DNA from: Sphingopyxis bauzanensis
GTDB lineage: Bacteria; Pseudomonadota; Alphaproteobacteria; Sphingomonadales; Sphingomonadaceae
Direction: 5' to 3'
NCBI RefSeq assembly: GCF_002205675.1
Contig: NZ_NISK01000004.1
Span: 434,001-498,000, forward strand
Length of the DNA stretch: 64,000 nt
The notes under the pieces are model-generated. The model saw only the letters and a program-made list of their open reading frames with translations. It was not told the origin of the DNA and did no database searches. Of the stretch, positions 24,514 through 33,693 are shown piece by piece (position 1 is the first letter of the stretch; every line of letters begins with the position of its first letter). The position numbers and the translations under genes are program-made.

Positions 24514-24599
24514 CCGTTCGTCCTGAGCGTGTTGATGGACTGTTTTTCCACTTAATCGGTTAGACAAGAACGGTGCTTCGACAAGTTCAGCACGAACGG
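24514..24599. repeat. Extragenic palindrome, GAGCTTGTCGAAG family (copy 2)
   Basis: The left end CCGTTCGTCCTGAGCGTGTT and the right end CTTCGACAAGTTCAGCACGA continuing ACGG are inverted, imperfect copies around an AT-rich middle. Same family as the core inside 9261-9463 and the copy at 55648. Confidence 0.65.
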
Positions 24600-24625
24600 C
24601 AGATAGGTTGTATTCGAACGCTCCC

Positions 24626-25321
24626 ATGATCAAAGTCGCCAGCTACAATATGCGCAAGGGCATCGGGCTCGACCGGCGCCGCGATCCCGGGCGAGTGCTG
24701 TCGGTGCTCGGCGAACTCGACGCCGACATCGTCGCTTTGCAGGAGGCCGACCGCCGATTCGGCACCCGCGCCAGTGCGATCCCGCCGCATATGCTGGAAG
24801 AACATAGCGACTATGTCGCGGTCACCCTCGACAATCGCCCGCACAGCATCGGCTGGCACGGCAACGCGCTACTGGTCCGCAAGGGCGCCGAGGTCGAGGA
24901 AAGCCATGCGCTGCACCTGCCGACGCTCGAGCCGCGCGGCGCGGTCGCGGCGACGATCCGCATCGGTGACACAAGGCTGCGCGTTGTCGGCATGCACCTC
25001 GACATTTCGGGGCTGCGCCGCCGCCATCAGGCGCGAGCGATCCTGAACCATGTCGCCGAGGGCGAGGATCTGCCGACGATCCTGATGGGCGACTGCAACG
25101 AATGGCGCAACCAGGGCGGCTGCCTGCACGACTTCGGCGAGCGCCACCGGCTGGTCGATACCGGTCACAGCTTTCACAGCCGCCGTCCAGTTGCGAAACT
25201 CGACCGCATTTTCGCGTCGCCCGACCTTGAAGCCGTTGACGCCGGGGTGCACCGCAGCGCGCTGGCGGCGCGGGCGTCGGACCACCTGCCGATCTGGGCA
25301 CGGTTTAAAACGGCGGGATAA
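24626..25321 (+). CDS. Endonuclease/exonuclease/phosphatase family protein
   Basis: 231 residues of the DNase I-like fold: IKVASYNMRKGIG, DIVALQEADRRFG (catalytic Glu), GRNAL-equivalent GWHGNALLVRKG, VVGMHLDISGLRRRHQA, ILMGDCNEWRNQGG (Asp/Asn pair), and the final ASDHLPIWARF (catalytic Asp-His). All active-site residues are in place. Phosphodiester or phosphoester substrate unknown. ATG at 24626. Confidence 0.9.
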   Translation: MIKVASYNMRKGIGLDRRRDPGRVLSVLGELDADIVALQEADRRFGTRASAIPPHMLEEHSDYVAVTLDNRPHSIGWHGNALLVRKGAEVEESHALHLPTLEPRGAVAATIRIGDTRLRVVGMHLDISGLRRRHQARAILNHVAEGEDLPTILMGDCNEWRNQGGCLHDFGERHRLVDTGHSFHSRRPVAKLDRIFASPDLEAVDAGVHRSALAARASDHLPIWARFKTAG

Positions 25322-25328
25322 GAACCGT

Positions 25329-25415
25329 CGCCGCCGCGAAGGTGGGGGCCGTTGTCATCGTTCTGCATCGGGGCAGGCTTAGCCTCTGGCGGCCCCCGTC
25401 GTCGCGGGGGCGGCG
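25329..25415. repeat. Extragenic GC-rich inverted repeat
   Basis: GCCGCGAAGGTGGGGGCCG on the left and CGGCCCCCGTCGTCGCGGGG on the right are imperfect inverted copies. Lies after the EEP gene and before the glnK promoter. Confidence 0.5.
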
Positions 25416-25538
25416 AGCGTTAACCTGCCCAAAATTTAGGCAGCCCCCCTGCCTCCTCTGCCCAGAAAACGACCGAATATTCGCCGTGTGCGCCTCAGAC
25501 CGTCACAAAATGTTAACTTTTCCGGCCCCCGCGCAATC

Positions 25539-25554
25539 TGGCACGGCTGTTGCA
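25539..25554 (+). promoter_or_regulatory. Sigma-54 (RpoN) promoter of glnK-amtB
   Basis: TGGCACGGCTGTTGCA matches the -24/-12 consensus TGGCACG-N4-TTGCA exactly, 35 bp upstream of the glnK ATG. It indicates nitrogen-limitation control, normally activated by NtrC. Confidence 0.9.
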
Positions 25555-25565
25555 GTGCAGCATGA

Positions 25566-25928
<363 letters not shown>

Positions 25929-25945
25929 TGACGAAGGGGGAAATT

Positions 25946-27310
25946 ATGACGTTCGCAAATAAATTTGCGGCGGGCGCCGGGGCCGTGGGCCTTTCGCTGT
26001 TCGCCGCACTGCCCGCTTGGGCGCAGGAAGCGGCGCCCGCCGTCGCCGAAGCCGCAGCGCCGACGCCCGACAAGGGCGACACCGCATGGATGATGACCGC
26101 GACCGTGCTGGTCATGGCGATGATCGTCCCCGGCCTCGCGCTGTTCTATGGCGGCCTCGTCCGCACCAAGAATATGCTGTCAGTCCTCACACAAATTATC
26201 GCGGTCGCCGCACTCGCGATGATCATGTGGGTGATGTTCGGTTACAGCCTCGCCTTTGGCGGCGACGCCAACCAGTTCGTATCGGCGGGCAAACTCTTCC
26301 TGGCCGGGGTTACGGCGGATTCGACCGTCGCAACCTTTACCGACGGCGTTGTCATCCCCGAATTCGTCTTCATCGCCTTCCAGATGACCTTCTCGGCAAT
26401 CACCGTCGCGCTGGTCCTTGGCGGGCTTGTCGAGCGCATGAAATTCTCGGCAGTGATGGTCTTTGCGATCGTCTGGCTGTCGATCGTCTATTACCCGATC
26501 GCGCACATGGTCTGGTATCTGGGCGGCACCGACGAAGCCACCGGCCTGATCTTCGGCTGGGGCGCGCTCGACTTTGCCGGCGGTACCGTCGTCCACATCA
26601 ACGCGGGCGTTGCGGCGCTGGTCGGCTGCCTGATCATCGGCAAGCGCAACGGCTATCAGAAAGACGTCATGGCGCCGCACTCGCTGACCATGACCCTGAT
26701 CGGTACCGGTCTGCTGTGGGTGGGCTGGTTCGGTTTCAACGCCGGGTCGGCGCTCGAAGCCAATGGCTCGGCCGGCCTCGCACTGATCAACACCTTCACC
26801 GCCACCGCCGCCGGTATCCTGTTCTGGATGCTCACCGAACGCGCTCTCGGTCATAAGGGGTCGCTGCTCGGCGCCTGTTCGGGGGCGATCGCCGGTCTGG
26901 TTGCGGTCACTCCGGCAGCGGGCAATTCGGGTCCGTTCGGTGCGATCCTGCTCGGCGCCGTCGCGGGTGTCGTCTGCTGCTGGGTCGTGATGAAGCTGAA
27001 AGCCAAGCTCGGCTTTGACGACTCGCTCGACGTGTTCGGCATCCATGGCGTCGGCGGCCTGATCGGTTCGATCCTGACCGCGGTCACCATGCTGCCCGCG
27101 CTCGGCGGTCCGGCCGGCGAGGACTATGTCCTTGGCAGCCAGCTGTGGATCCAGATCAAGTCGGTCGGCGTCGCCGTCCTCTGGTCGGCGGTTGGTTCGG
27201 CCATCGCCTTCTACATCGCCAAAGCCGTCACCGGCGGCCGCGTCTCGGCAGAGGTCGAACGCGAAGGCCTCGACCTCGGCGAGCATGGAGAGCGCGCCTA
27301 CAACTATTGA
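25946..27310 (+). CDS. amtB: Ammonium transporter
   Basis: 454 residues with a cleavable signal (AVGLSLFAALPAWAQ) and about 11 membrane helices. Pore histidines are in GGTVVHINAGVAALVG and DVFGIHGVGGLIGSIL. The periplasmic gate region and the GLVRTKNMLSVLTQ loop are conserved. It conducts ammonium into the cytoplasm and is blocked by GlnK. The ATG at 25946 has AAGGGGG 5 nt upstream and starts the signal peptide. An ATG overlapping the glnK stop is less likely. Confidence 0.95.
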   Translation: MTFANKFAAGAGAVGLSLFAALPAWAQEAAPAVAEAAAPTPDKGDTAWMMTATVLVMAMIVPGLALFYGGLVRTKNMLSVLTQIIAVAALAMIMWVMFGYSLAFGGDANQFVSAGKLFLAGVTADSTVATFTDGVVIPEFVFIAFQMTFSAITVALVLGGLVERMKFSAVMVFAIVWLSIVYYPIAHMVWYLGGTDEATGLIFGWGALDFAGGTVVHINAGVAALVGCLIIGKRNGYQKDVMAPHSLTMTLIGTGLLWVGWFGFNAGSALEANGSAGLALINTFTATAAGILFWMLTERALGHKGSLLGACSGAIAGLVAVTPAAGNSGPFGAILLGAVAGVVCCWVVMKLKAKLGFDDSLDVFGIHGVGGLIGSILTAVTMLPALGGPAGEDYVLGSQLWIQIKSVGVAVLWSAVGSAIAFYIAKAVTGGRVSAEVEREGLDLGEHGERAYNY

Positions 27311-27399
27311 TCCACGAGACAGGATACCCGTCGCCGCACGTCTCTCTCCTTTCAAAAGACGGCGGCGGGATCCTCACCAGGTTCCTCCTGCGAACCACT

Positions 27400-27431
27400 G
27401 GCCGGGACATATTTGTCCCGGCCATTTTTTT
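27400..27431 (+). terminator. Rho-independent terminator of glnK-amtB
   Basis: GGCCGGGACA and TGTCCCGGCC pair perfectly over 10 bp with a 4-nt loop and are followed by A and seven T (27425-27431). Confidence 0.92.
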
Positions 27432-27599
27432 GGTGGTGCCCCTTTGCCCGAGCGCTTCCGGACTGTGGCCGTCGCGCAACATAACGCTGCGATTCGTCGC
27501 GCAAGATTCATGCGTCATTGCGGATTTGTGACAAAAGAGGCAGCTTTTGCGGCGCGACGCGGCAACATAGCCACGCGCGTTACAAGAGAGGATATCACC

Positions 27600-29969
27600 A
27601 TGCATGTTCGCACTATGCTGCTGGCCGGGCTTTCCACGCTCGCGCTGGTTCCTGTTGCCACGCCCGCGCTCGCCCAGGAGGCCGGCGCCGCCGAAGACGA
27701 CAGCAACATCATCATCGTCACCGCGACGAAACGCGACGCCAATCTTCAGGACATTCCCTTTTCGATCAACGCCCAGACGGCCGAGGATATCCGGAAATCG
27801 GGCGCCGTGACGCTCGAAGATCTGTCGCGCAACGTTGCCGGCCTGTCGGTCCAGAACCTCGGGCCGGGGCAGAGCCAGGTGTCGGTGCGCGGCGTCTCCG
27901 CGGGGCAGGTCGTCCGCGACCAGCCCGGGGTCAAGGAACAGGTCGGGGTCTACCTCGACGAAAGCGTCATCTCGCTCTCGCTGTTCACCCCCGACATCGA
28001 CCTGTACGACCTCAACCGGGTCGAAACGCTGCGCGGGCCACAGGGCACCCTGTTCGGGTCGGGTTCGGTCGGCGGGACGATCCGCTACATCACCAACCAG
28101 CCCAAGATCGGGGTGATGGAGGGCAGCGTCGAGGCCAACCTCAACCTCGTCGACGGCGACGACATTGGCGGCCATTTGAAGGGTGCGGTCAACATCCCGA
28201 TGGGCGACACCGCGGCGATCCGGGCGGTCGGCTATTACACCCGTTATGGCGGCTTCATCAACGCCGTCGGCCCGGCGGGCGGCGACGACGTCAACAGCGG
28301 CGAACGCTATGGCGGTCGCCTCGCGCTGACCTTTGAACCTAGCGACAATTTCTCGATCACCCCGCGCGTCGTCTATCAAAAGGTCACCGCCGACGGCTTC
28401 AACCGCCAGGACATCTATAACCTCTACGGCAACCAGTTCACGACGACGCGCCCGCAGGTCACCTATGACGAGCGCGAGCAGTATCTGCTGCTACGCGAAG
28501 GGTTCGAGGATGAAACGCTGATCGCCGACCTCAACCTCAATGTCGGACTGGGCGGTGCCAAGCTGACGTCGGTGACGAGCTATATCAACCGCGACATTTT
28601 GGTCAGCCGCGACGCCAGCGCGCTGACCGGATCGGTGTCGGTCGACTTGGGCTATCCCGATGCCGGGGTGTTGCTGCCGTCGAACCTGGTCGACACAACC
28701 GACCTCGAAACCTGGTCGCAGGAGCTGCGGCTGGCGTCGGACAATGACAGCCCGTTCCAGTGGGTGATCGGCGGTTTTTATTCCAAGGTCGACCGCGTCT
28801 ATACGCAGACACTGCCGACCCCCGGTTATGACGCGGTCACCGATGCGACGCTCGGCGCCGGAACGTCGGCGGCGGTCGCCAACGGCTTTGGCGCCAATTC
28901 GCCATACAACGCTTTCTTGCCCTACGACATCAAGCAGTTCGCGCTGTTCGGGGAGGTCAGCTATGACCTCAGCGACGCCTTCACCGCGACCGCGGGCGGG
29001 CGCTATTACGACTTCAAAGAAACGCGCAGCTTCGTCTCGGGCGGGCTGTTCGCCAATGGCGACAACCGCACCGACAGCACCAAGTCGAGCGGTTTCACCC
29101 CGCGCTTCTTGCTGTCCTACGACCTCAGCGATGCGGTGACGGTCAATGCGCAGGCATCGAAGGGCTTCCGCCTCGGCGGGGTCAACGACCCGCTCAACCT
29201 GCCGCTCTGTTCGCCCGCCGATGCCGCATTGTTCGGCGGTTTCCAGGACTATGACGACGAAACGCTGTGGAACTACGAACTCGGCGTAAAATCGCAGGGC
29301 CGCGGTTTCACATTCAATGCTGCGGGCTTCTACAACGACATCAAGAACCTGCAGGTTACGCTCGATGCCGGAAGCTGTTCGTCGCGTGTCGTATTCAACG
29401 TGCCGAAGGCGCATTCGATGGGCGTCGAATTCGAACTCGGCTTATCGCCGACCGACGGTCTCGACCTCAACCTGTCGGGCAGCCTCATCGAGGCCGAATT
29501 CGATTCGACGCTGCCTGGCGTGCTGGCTGCCACGACCGGTATCCGCGAAGGCAATCGACTGCCGTCGGTGCCGAAATTCCAGTTGTCGGCTTCGGGCAGT
29601 TATGAATGGCCGATCGGCGATACCGCGAACATGTATGTTGCAGCGTCGGTGCAGCATGTCGGCACCCGCTTTACCCAGCCCGCCGACCAGGAAAACAACC
29701 CGCGCACATTCGTCCATGGCCTGCCGTTCGGCGGCGCTCCGGCGGGTTCGTCCACGACCGTCGACCTGCAATTGCCCGACTACCAGCTGGTCAATCTCAG
29801 CGCCGGGGTCGATTTCGACAATGGCCTGTCGCTGATCGCTTACGTCAACAACCTGTTCGACGAAAATGCGCTGCTGTCGTTCGATCGCGAACGCGGCGGG
29901 CGGGCGCGGCTCGGCTATACGGTCGGCCAGCCGCGCACCTTTGGCATTACCGCGCGCAAGACCTTCTGA
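27600..29969 (+). CDS. TonB-dependent outer-membrane receptor
   Basis: 789 residues. Signal peptide LLAGLSTLALVPVATPALAQ. The TonB-box region is IIIVTATKRDANLQDIPFSI. The plug domain has RKSGAVTLEDLSRNVAGLSV, VRGVSAGQVVRDQPG and RGPQGTLFGSGSVGGTIRYI. The 22-strand barrel ends with FGITARKTF, a C-terminal Phe as required for outer-membrane insertion. The ligand is unknown. It lacks the N-terminal FecA-type signalling domain. The ATG at 27600 has GAGAGGA upstream. Long open frame before it is not coding. Separated from amtB by a terminator. Confidence 0.93.
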   Translation: MHVRTMLLAGLSTLALVPVATPALAQEAGAAEDDSNIIIVTATKRDANLQDIPFSINAQTAEDIRKSGAVTLEDLSRNVAGLSVQNLGPGQSQVSVRGVSAGQVVRDQPGVKEQVGVYLDESVISLSLFTPDIDLYDLNRVETLRGPQGTLFGSGSVGGTIRYITNQPKIGVMEGSVEANLNLVDGDDIGGHLKGAVNIPMGDTAAIRAVGYYTRYGGFINAVGPAGGDDVNSGERYGGRLALTFEPSDNFSITPRVVYQKVTADGFNRQDIYNLYGNQFTTTRPQVTYDEREQYLLLREGFEDETLIADLNLNVGLGGAKLTSVTSYINRDILVSRDASALTGSVSVDLGYPDAGVLLPSNLVDTTDLETWSQELRLASDNDSPFQWVIGGFYSKVDRVYTQTLPTPGYDAVTDATLGAGTSAAVANGFGANSPYNAFLPYDIKQFALFGEVSYDLSDAFTATAGGRYYDFKETRSFVSGGLFANGDNRTDSTKSSGFTPRFLLSYDLSDAVTVNAQASKGFRLGGVNDPLNLPLCSPADAALFGGFQDYDDETLWNYELGVKSQGRGFTFNAAGFYNDIKNLQVTLDAGSCSSRVVFNVPKAHSMGVEFELGLSPTDGLDLNLSGSLIEAEFDSTLPGVLAATTGIREGNRLPSVPKFQLSASGSYEWPIGDTANMYVAASVQHVGTRFTQPADQENNPRTFVHGLPFGGAPAGSSTTVDLQLPDYQLVNLSAGVDFDNGLSLIAYVNNLFDENALLSFDRERGGRARLGYTVGQPRTFGITARKTF

Positions 29970-29990
29970 TCGTCAACAGGAGCAAAAGGA

Positions 29991-30023
29991 GGGGTCGGTT
30001 CGGCGACGAACCGGCCCCTTTTT
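29991..30023 (+). terminator. Terminator of the TonB receptor gene
   Basis: GGGGTCGGTTCG and CGAACCGGCCCC pair (one G-T) around GCGA, followed by TTTTT (30019-30023). Confidence 0.85.
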
Positions 30024-30102
30024 GCTGCACGCTGCACTGCACAACAATTAGGCAGGCTTGCCGCAAATTTAGGCCTTCCCAACATGACATTAATATGGCA
30101 TT

Positions 30103-30177
30103 CATTGCGTCAACAGTTTCAGGAGGGGAGAGCCTGAAAGGCTGGGCCGGGACGCAAGTCCCGGCCCTCTTTTTTTG
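30103..30177 (+). ncRNA. Candidate small RNA ending in an orphan terminator
   Basis: A perfect terminator, GGGCCGGGAC-GCAA-GTCCCGGCCC with T-run at 30170-30177, stands where no gene ends on the plus strand: the previous gene already has its own terminator at 29991. Upstream is a second hairpin, TTTCAGG...CCTGAAA, whose loop shows the purine-rich AGGGGAG. A -10-like TAATAT at about 30090 with a weak -35 (TTTAGG, 17 nt spacing) would give a transcript of about 75 nt. Coding is unlikely: an ATG at 30093 has no ribosome-binding site. Confidence 0.45.
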
Positions 30178-30212
30178 TGCGCAATATAGGCTCCGCAAAA
30201 AAGCGCCTGATT

Positions 30213-30698
30213 TCAGGGCTTTCGTTGAAAGCGCAGCGCCGCAAAGACGCGCCAGCTACCATCATCCTTTAGCACCGAATCGGTGACGATCATCCGATTG
30301 GGCGCTTCCAGCACATAGGTCGATCGACCGATTTCGACATCGGCGCTGCCCCAAAGATTATGCCATTCCGACCCGGTGACACGCCCGCCAATCGGCCGCG
30401 TCCGGCCGCTGTTGTCGGTCCAGCTGCCGCGCACCCGGCCCTTGCCATTGACGTGGTAAATCGCCTCGGCCGCATAGTTGATCGGCGGCGTTCCCGGCAC
30501 CGCCAGCCGATAGGCAAGCGTCGTCGCGCTGCCATCGGGCGCTGCGACGATCACCAGCGTCGCGGTCGCCGCTTTGCCGAACGCGAACCCCTCGCCGGTC
30601 CATGTCCCCAGCCAGGCGGCGAGCGATAGCGCCGGATCTTCCGCCGCAGCGGGGGCCGCGATCGCCAGCAGCGCCGCGATCCCCCACCGCGCCGTCAT
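30213..30698 (-). CDS. Secreted hypothetical protein
   Basis: 161 residues with a signal peptide (GIAALLAIAAPAAAEDPALS) and a lipocalin-like body: AAWLGTWTGEGFAFGK, YHVNGKGRVRGSWTDNSGRT, SADVEIGRSTYVLEAPNRMI. It resembles DUF1579-like proteins in its W-x-G-T-W opening, but the match is loose. Start overlaps the VOC gene stop (ATGA), so co-translated with it. Function unknown. Confidence 0.65.
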   Translation of the reverse strand: MTARWGIAALLAIAAPAAAEDPALSLAAWLGTWTGEGFAFGKAATATLVIVAAPDGSATTLAYRLAVPGTPPINYAAEAIYHVNGKGRVRGSWTDNSGRTRPIGGRVTGSEWHNLWGSADVEIGRSTYVLEAPNRMIVTDSVLKDDGSWRVFAALRFQRKP

Positions 30699-31069
30699 GC
30701 GGCCATTTCCGAGCGCGAGAACATGAAGGCGTTGCCGTCGGGATCGTAAAAGGTGATCAGTTTCACCATGCCGGGGATATGCTGGATTTCGCCATCCTGC
30801 CGTACCCCCTCGGCGTCGAGATGGGCTTTGGCCGCGTCGATGTCGGCAACCTCGAACACATTGGTCGCGCCGCCGCCCGGCACCACGCTCTCGACCTGGC
30901 TGAGGCCGATATTGACCCCCGCCATCGGGGTCGCGAGTTCGCACCAGCCGATCTCGTCAACGCGGTAGAGCAGTTTGCAGTGCATCACGCGCTCGTACCA
31001 GGCGATCGCCGCGGTCATGTCGGTCACCCCCATCGAACAGGTGAGTTCGGATCCGATTTCCAATGCCAT
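30695..31069 (-). CDS. VOC-family (glyoxalase/dioxygenase fold) protein
   Basis: 124 residues with two beta-alpha-beta-beta-beta modules: LTCSMGVTDMTAAIAWYERV, GWCELATPMAGVNIGL, NVFEVADIDAAKAHLDAEGV, and FYDPDGNAFMFSRS. Metal ligands cannot all be placed. The reaction is unknown. The start at 31069 has GAGGGG 7 nt upstream. Divergent from an HxlR-like regulator whose intergenic region probably controls it. Confidence 0.85.
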   Translation of the reverse strand: MALEIGSELTCSMGVTDMTAAIAWYERVMHCKLLYRVDEIGWCELATPMAGVNIGLSQVESVVPGGGATNVFEVADIDAAKAHLDAEGVRQDGEIQHIPGMVKLITFYDPDGNAFMFSRSEMAA

Positions 31070-31131
31070 CTCGCAGCCCCTCTTTGTCAACGCCCTTGCA
31101 TCAATAGTCTGGTTTGTATAGTTACTTGCAA

Positions 31132-31674
31132 ATGCCGTCAAGCCAGCCCGATCCGCTCCTGCTCCAGCTCGGCAGCCACCGCTGGCTGGTGCCGTTGCTC
31201 GCCGATCTGGCGGCGCATCGCGGCGCGCGCTTTGTCGAGCTGATCCATCGGCTGGGGCTGCCGCGCGACAGCCTGACGCGCACGCTGGAAGCCGCAGCGA
31301 CGATCGGCTGGGTGCTGCGCAACCCCGGCCACGGCCACCCGCTGCGCCCCGAATATATCCTCACGGAAACCGGCGCCGCCGCGGCCGCGCGCGCGGCGAA
31401 AATTGCTACGGCGCAAACCGCGATCGGCCTGCCCCCGGGCGCCGCGACGCGCTGGAGCCTGCCGCTGGTGGCAGGGATCGGCGCGGGGCACGACCGCTTC
31501 AACGCGCTCTCACGGTTGCTCGTCCCCGCCACGCCGCGCGCGTTGTCGCAGGGGCTGTCGGCGCTCGGCAAGTGCGGGTTGGTGCGGCGCGAGGTGATCG
31601 ATATGCGGCCGCCGACGAGTCGCTATGACCTGACGCGGAGCGGGAAATTGCTGGCGGAGGCTTGCGCAGTCTAA
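31132..31674 (+). CDS. Winged-helix regulator, HxlR/MarR-like
   Basis: 180 residues with two HxlR-like helix-turn-helix halves: LLLQLGSHRWLVPLLADLAA and RFVELIHRLGLPRDSLTRTL in the first, then RWSLPLVAGIGAGHDRFNAL and PRALSQGLSALGKCGLVRRE in the second. The SRYDLTRSGKLLAEA end is a typical HxlR wing. The tandem layout is unusual, since HxlR proteins normally have one domain of ~110 residues. Divergent from the VOC gene. ATG at 31132 taken; a TTG at 31114 is possible. Confidence 0.65.
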   Translation: MPSSQPDPLLLQLGSHRWLVPLLADLAAHRGARFVELIHRLGLPRDSLTRTLEAAATIGWVLRNPGHGHPLRPEYILTETGAAAAARAAKIATAQTAIGLPPGAATRWSLPLVAGIGAGHDRFNALSRLLVPATPRALSQGLSALGKCGLVRREVIDMRPPTSRYDLTRSGKLLAEACAV

Positions 31675-31702
31675 AGCCCCTTCCCTTCGGAGGAGGGCGA
31701 AC

Positions 31703-33289
31703 CTAGGCCAACGCCGCCTTCACAAAATCCGCCGCGCGTTCGCCGATCATGATGCTCGGCGCATTGGTGTTGCCCGACACCAGCCGCGGCATGATGCTCG
31801 CGTCCGCAACCCACATCCCGTCGACGCCGTTCAGTTTCAGCGTCGGATCGACCACCGCATCGGCGTCGCTGCCCATCCGGCACGTGCCGACGGGATGATA
31901 GACGGTGTCGGCGCGGCTACGGATCAGCGCGTCGAGCGCGGCATCGTCATCGAGATCGACCGGATGCCGGTCGCTCCCCGCATAGTCGCTGAGCGGCGGC
32001 GCCGCGACGATGCGGTGCATCATCCGCACGCCAGCCCTTAACGTCGCGATGTCGCGATCGTCGGTCAAAAAGCCCGGATCGATCGCGGGTGCCGCCGCCG
32101 CGTCCCCCGACGCCAGCCGCACGGTGCCGCGGCTTTCGGGGCGCAGCACGCAGGCGTGGCACGAAAAGCCGTGGCCCTTGACCTTGGTCCGGCCATGATC
32201 CTCGAGCATCGCGGGGACAAAATGATATTGGATGTCGGGCGCGGGCAAGTCGGGGTGTGATTTCCAGAAGCCCCCCGCCTCGGCGAAACAGGTCGTCATG
32301 ATCCCCGTCTGCTTGGTGCGATGTTCGAAGATCGCCTTCACCATTCGCCAGGTGCCGGCAAGGCTGTCGCCGAGCGGATCGCCCGAGCGCGTTTCCCAGC
32401 TCGACACATAGTCGATATGGTCCTGCAGATTGTCGCCGACTGCGGCGCGGTCGAGGGCAACGTCGATCCCCATGTCCTGCAAATGCGTCCCCGGACCGAT
32501 GCCCGATAGCTGAAGGATCTGCGGCGACCCGAACGCCCCCGCGGACAGCACCACGCCGCCGCGCGCGCGCAATGTTTCGCGCTGCGAACCGCGGCGGATC
32601 ACGACTCCGGTGGCGCGCCCATCCTCGACCAAAATTGTTTCAACCAATGCCTTCGTGCGAATGTCGAGGTTGGCGCGCCCGCGCAGCGGTTCAACATAGG
32701 CGCGCGCCGCCGACCAGCGTTCGCCGGCCTTTTGCGTCACCTGATACAGCCCGAAGCCCTCATTGTTCGGCTTATTGAAATCGGCAGTGCGCGGCAATTG
32801 CAGCGCCGCAGCGCTCTCGATGAAACGCCGGCTCGTTACATTGGGCCAGCGCTGGTCCATCACATTGAGCGGTCCGTCGCCGCCATGAAATGCGTCGCCG
32901 CCACGCTCATTGCCTTCGCTGCGTTTGAAGTACGGCAACACATCGGCATAGCTCCACCCCGTCGCACCGAGCGCCGCCCACTGGTCGTAATCGAATTGGT
33001 GGCCGCGGATATAGACCATCGCGTTGATCGCGCTCGACCCGCCCAGCCCGCGTCCGCGCGGCTGGTATCCCGTGCGCCCGTTCAGCCCCTTTTGCGGCAG
33101 CGTGTCATAACGATAGTTGGACGATTTCGGGATGAAGGGCATGAACCCCGGCGTCTTGACCCGGACAATGTCATTGGTCCCGCCCGCCTCGACCAGGCAC
33201 ACCGTCCGCCTCCCATCCTCGGCGAGCCTTCCCGCCGCGGCGCTCCCCGCACTGCCGCCGCCGATAACGATGATGTCGAACTGATCCAT
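31703..33289 (-). CDS. GMC-family oxidoreductase (choline/alcohol dehydrogenase-like)
   Basis: 528-residue flavoprotein. FAD fold DIIVIGGGSAGSAAAGRLAE at residue 5, GMC signature 1 GRGLGGSSAINAMVYIRGH near 80, signature 2 GAFGSPQILQLSGIGP near 255, and the catalytic His in TVYHPVGTCRMG with VSGNTNAPSIMIGERAAD at the end. It oxidises a primary or secondary alcohol. The substrate is not evident: no betaine genes are nearby. Confidence 0.93.
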   Translation of the reverse strand: MDQFDIIVIGGGSAGSAAAGRLAEDGRRTVCLVEAGGTNDIVRVKTPGFMPFIPKSSNYRYDTLPQKGLNGRTGYQPRGRGLGGSSAINAMVYIRGHQFDYDQWAALGATGWSYADVLPYFKRSEGNERGGDAFHGGDGPLNVMDQRWPNVTSRRFIESAAALQLPRTADFNKPNNEGFGLYQVTQKAGERWSAARAYVEPLRGRANLDIRTKALVETILVEDGRATGVVIRRGSQRETLRARGGVVLSAGAFGSPQILQLSGIGPGTHLQDMGIDVALDRAAVGDNLQDHIDYVSSWETRSGDPLGDSLAGTWRMVKAIFEHRTKQTGIMTTCFAEAGGFWKSHPDLPAPDIQYHFVPAMLEDHGRTKVKGHGFSCHACVLRPESRGTVRLASGDAAAAPAIDPGFLTDDRDIATLRAGVRMMHRIVAAPPLSDYAGSDRHPVDLDDDAALDALIRSRADTVYHPVGTCRMGSDADAVVDPTLKLNGVDGMWVADASIMPRLVSGNTNAPSIMIGERAADFVKAALA

Positions 33290-33372
33290 GTCCCGCTCCC
33301 CTCGCCACCCGTTCGGTGGTCAATCGGGACTTACATGAATGTCATTAAGCGACGTGGCAAGGGGTATGCGTG

Positions 33373-33693
33373 TCAGACACAATCGCCTGTGAAGCATGTG
33401 GCCAAGAGAAACGCCGACGCCAGAATGACGGGCAGGATCAAAATGAGCGCGATCATCAGCATCGCGCAGCCCCCGGCGATCAGCCGTCCGTCACCGCGCC
33501 GCCAAGCAAGAGTGGCGCTCAGTAGCTAAAGTGGCGCGGCAGCCAGAACGACCGGTCCCGACAGCCCGCTCAAAGGCTTGCCGCCATAATAAGCAACCAG
33601 AAGGAGGACCGGCGGAATACTGCCCGCGACGAAAGCAACTACGTCCCAATATTTGGAACACGCAGCGCGGCTTAGCGCCGACCGCAGGCTCAC
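33373..33693 (-). pseudogene. Three-helix membrane protein interrupted by an amber codon
   Basis: A GTG at 33691-33693 overlaps the TGA of the sterol-desaturase gene (GTGA). The frame encodes 55 residues with one membrane helix (DVVAFVAGSIPPVLLLVAYY and a second hydrophobic patch GPVVLAAAPL), meets TAG at 33526-33528, then continues in the same frame for 50 residues with a strong helix (AMLMIALILILPVILASAFL) to a TGA at 33373. Codon use has the same high GC at third positions on both sides. The simplest reading is a once-intact ~105-residue protein with a CAG-to-TAG change. Two separate small genes are possible, but the second has no start. Confidence 0.55.

Noticed and set aside
27126..27599. 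Extension of the TonB receptor frame upstream by 158 codons
   Set aside because: It crosses the end of amtB and a terminator; the signal peptide starts at 27600 with a ribosome-binding site.
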